This document shows positions 6,919 through 8,693 of a stretch of DNA of 8,693 nt, piece after piece; the first letter of the stretch is position 1, and every line of letters begins with the position of its first letter. The position numbers were made by a program, and so were the translations under genes. The stretch is from an uncultured Chromatiaceae bacterium (GTDB lineage: Bacteria > Pseudomonadota > Gammaproteobacteria > Enterobacterales > Alteromonadaceae), in contig CAMLSF010000151.1 of the NCBI GenBank assembly GCA_946482615.1, forward strand, positions 1-8,693, read 5' to 3'. The notes below the pieces were generated by a model. The model saw only the letters and a program-made list of their open reading frames with translations. It searched no databases and had not been told where the DNA came from.

Positions 6919-6967
6919 CTGCTCGCCTGTAAAGTAGGGCGGGTAGCAGAACAACTATAAAAATAGT
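6919..6967 (+). promoter_or_regulatory. Two stem-loops before the peptidase gene, with an embedded possible -10
   Basis: CTGCT (6919-6923) pairs with AGCAG (6945-6949) and CGCC (6924-6927) with GGCG (6938-6941), leaving a 3-base bulge. Next comes ACTAT-AAAA-ATAGT (6954-6967), a perfect small hairpin. TATAAA (6956-6961) inside it could be a -10, but no -35 is recognisable at normal spacing. If transcription starts upstream these are leader structures; if TATAAA is the -10 they are DNA-level elements. Confidence 0.3.
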
Positions 6968-6995
6968 AAGTGAACCAACCCAGAGAGGACTTCGG

Positions 6996-8693
6996 ATGAA
7001 CTACAACAAAATTATGCTGGCGTTAAGCCTTGGCGGCGCTTTGGCTTTAACGGCCTGTAAGCCTGCGCCAGAGCGGAAAACAGAACAGACTGCAGCAGTA
7101 ACAGAGCAAGCAGCACCTGCTGCATCAACAACCGCCTTAGTTTCAGGCTTTGAAAAACGCCTGGATATCTACCGTACTGTGGATTTAACGGCAGATTTAT
7201 CCGCTGTATCAGCCCAACATAAGCAAATGCTGGTGAAACTAATTGAAGCTTCGGAAATTATGGATCAGCTGTTTTGGAAACAGGCTTTTTCAGAAGACAA
7301 ACAAAGCTTTTTAGGCAAAATAACCGATGCCAAAACCAAAGCTTTTGCCGATGTAAACTATGGCCCCTGGGACAGATTACAAGGCGATGAGGTGTTTTTA
7401 ACAGGCTATGCGGCTAAGCCTCTGGGCGCTCAGTTTTATCCGGCCGATATGAGCAAAGAAGAGTTTGAAAAAACCGACTTTGCCGATAAAAACGGCCTGT
7501 ATTCGATAGTACAGCGCGATAAAGACGGCAAGTTAGTGGCTGTGCCTTATTCACAAGTCTACAAAGCTGAACTGACAGCCGCCGCCGCTTTATTAAAAGA
7601 GGCAGCGACGTTATCGGAAGATAAAGACTTTGCCAACTACCTGACGATGCGCGCCGAAGCTTTTTTAAATGACAACTATCAGCCGTCTGATTTTGCCTGG
7701 ATGGCGATGAAAACCAACCCTATTGATCTGGTGATTGGTCCTATCGAAACTTATGAAGATCAGTTATTTGGTTACCGCGCTGCTTTTGAAGCTTATGTAC
7801 TGGTCAAAGATTTAGCCTGGAGTGAGCGTCTGGCGAAATACGCTGCCACTTTGCCTGCTTTGCAAAAAGGTCTGCCGGTGCCAGAGCAATACAAAACTGA
7901 AAGTCCGGGTTCGGATGCGGATTTAAATGCCTATGACGTGATTTATTACGCCGGTCATTCCAATTCAGGTGGCAAAACTATCGCCATTAACCTGCCGAAC
8001 GACGAGCAGGTTCAACTGGAAAAAGGCACCAGACGTTTGCAGTTAAAAAATGCGATGCAGGCCAAGTTTGAACATATTATGTCGCCTATTGCCGATTTGT
8101 TAATAGCGCCTTCACAGCGCCAGCATGTGACTTTTGATGCCTTTTTTAACAACGTGATGTTTCACGAAGTAGCACACGGTTTAGGTATAAAAAACACCAT
8201 TAATGGCAAAGGTACAGTGCGTCAAAGCTTAAAAGAGCTGTCAGGTGGACTGGAGGAAGGCAAAGCCGATATTTTAGGTTTGTATATGATTTCCCAGTTG
8301 TCAGAGCAGGGTTTATTGCCTGATGCCAAAATGGAAGATTTTTACACCACCTTTATGGCCGGTATTTTCCGTTCAGTACGTTTTGGTGCGTCGAGCGCCC
8401 ACGGCAAAGCCAATATGGTCTGTTTTAACTATTTTGCCGAGCAGGGCGCTTTTGTCCGCAACGACGACGGCACTTATCAGGTGGATTACGTCAAAATGAA
8501 ACAAGCGATGACCTCGTTATCCCAGTTGATCCTGACTTTACAGGGTGATGGTAACTACGAAGGTGTGGCTTCATTGATGGCCGATAAAGGCGTGATTAAG
8601 CCGCAGTTGGCTGATGATTTAGCCCGTTTAACCACAGCCAATATCCCGGTGGATATTATCTTTAATCAGGGCAAAGGTGTATTGGGACTTTAA
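6996..8693 (+). CDS. Dipeptidyl-peptidase III (M49)-like zinc peptidase, lipoprotein
   Basis: A complete 565-residue lipoprotein whose stop codon is the last triplet of the window. Residues 1-21 are a lipoprotein signal ending LTAC, with Cys21 the lipidation site; Lys22 follows rather than Asp, favouring outer-membrane sorting. Residues 22-45 are an Ala/Glu/Thr tether. Zinc motif HEVAHG has His390, Glu391 and His394; downstream LEEGKAD (419-425) supplies the likely third ligand Glu421. The pairing with STVRxxLxEL-like sequence between them (GTVRQSLKELSGGLEEGKADILGLY) resembles the DPP III-like part of plant Nudix hydrolase 3. Family members remove dipeptides from peptide N termini, but substrates of this branch are not clear to me. 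It has the five-residue HExxH rather than the HExxGH of animal and yeast DPP III. AGAGGA six bases before the ATG supports the start. It is divergent from the chitin operon, with no evident functional tie. Confidence 0.85.
   Translation: MNYNKIMLALSLGGALALTACKPAPERKTEQTAAVTEQAAPAASTTALVSGFEKRLDIYRTVDLTADLSAVSAQHKQMLVKLIEASEIMDQLFWKQAFSEDKQSFLGKITDAKTKAFADVNYGPWDRLQGDEVFLTGYAAKPLGAQFYPADMSKEEFEKTDFADKNGLYSIVQRDKDGKLVAVPYSQVYKAELTAAAALLKEAATLSEDKDFANYLTMRAEAFLNDNYQPSDFAWMAMKTNPIDLVIGPIETYEDQLFGYRAAFEAYVLVKDLAWSERLAKYAATLPALQKGLPVPEQYKTESPGSDADLNAYDVIYYAGHSNSGGKTIAINLPNDEQVQLEKGTRRLQLKNAMQAKFEHIMSPIADLLIAPSQRQHVTFDAFFNNVMFHEVAHGLGIKNTINGKGTVRQSLKELSGGLEEGKADILGLYMISQLSEQGLLPDAKMEDFYTTFMAGIFRSVRFGASSAHGKANMVCFNYFAEQGAFVRNDDGTYQVDYVKMKQAMTSLSQLILTLQGDGNYEGVASLMADKGVIKPQLADDLARLTTANIPVDIIFNQGKGVLGL

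Larger units (their letters stand above)
6508..6995. other. Divergent regulatory region between chiA and the peptidase gene
   Basis: This 488-base gap has no convincing gene. Going right from chiA it holds a 5' leader with a hairpin and U6 (6553-6588), a possible extended -10 (TGTTATAGG on the minus strand, 6600-6608), a LacI-type palindrome (6618-6635), a strongly AT-rich stretch with a 14-bp palindrome (6692-6705), and a second, degenerate operator (6740-6754). Beyond about 6830 the sequence becomes richer in G+C and forms stem-loops ahead of the peptidase gene (6919-6967). A TTGACA on the minus strand (6629-6634) overlaps the first operator but has no well-spaced -10, so the chiA promoter cannot be placed with confidence. 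Confidence 0.7.

Noticed and set aside
6841..6960. tRNA or known riboswitch in the structured leader of the peptidase gene
   Set aside because: No cloverleaf, T-loop consensus or recognised aptamer core could be traced; only generic stem-loops are present.
1..8693. Mobile element, CRISPR array, prophage or defence system
   Set aside because: No transposase or integrase, no terminal inverted repeats with target duplications, no regularly spaced repeats and no defence-like domains were seen. The coding content is explained by chitin degradation, one peptidase and one partial exported protein.

Overview
The window carries a three-gene chitin-degradation operon on the minus strand. It is flanked by a divergently transcribed zinc-peptidase lipoprotein on the right and by the first 33 codons of an unidentified exported protein on the left. 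Moderate base composition, the close match of one chitinase to Serratia-type ChiA, and the clustering of two GH18 chitinases with an AA10 lytic polysaccharide monooxygenase (LPMO) suggest a gammaproteobacterium. The arrangement recalls Alteromonadales such as Pseudoalteromonas or Rheinheimera; this placement is inference. No mobile element, CRISPR array, rRNA or tRNA is visible.

Layout from right to left along the operon: a ChiA-type chitinase (start 6507), an 88-base gap, a 1021-residue multimodular GH18 chitinase (start 4616), a 72-base gap holding a strong hairpin with a U tract, then a GbpA/CbpD-like LPMO (start 1478). A textbook intrinsic terminator lies just past the LPMO stop codon. 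After it comes a short promoter region and the start of the next minus-strand gene, cut by the window edge.

The 488-base region between the chitinase operon and the peptidase is unusually rich in signals. It holds one good LacI-type palindrome (TGACATCGCTGTCA), a second degenerate copy 120 bases away, a 14-bp AT-rich palindrome between them, a hairpin plus U6 in the chitinase leader, and two stem-loops just before the peptidase ribosome binding site. The palindromes resemble NagR-type operators of N-acetylglucosamine/chitin regulons as I remember them, which would fit substrate induction of the operon.

Working model: all three operon products have export signals. The LPMO cuts crystalline chitin oxidatively, ChiA degrades the exposed chains processively, and the large chitinase is anchored to chitin by modules at both ends. 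Products would be taken up as chitobiose/GlcNAc by functions outside this window. The LPMO and the large chitinase share a nearly identical C-terminal chitin-binding module, including a 27-bp stretch of identical DNA, which suggests module duplication or exchange. The peptidase belongs to the dipeptidyl-peptidase III (M49)-like group and has no obvious role in chitin use. I see no wholly new system here; the most notable points are regulatory and architectural.
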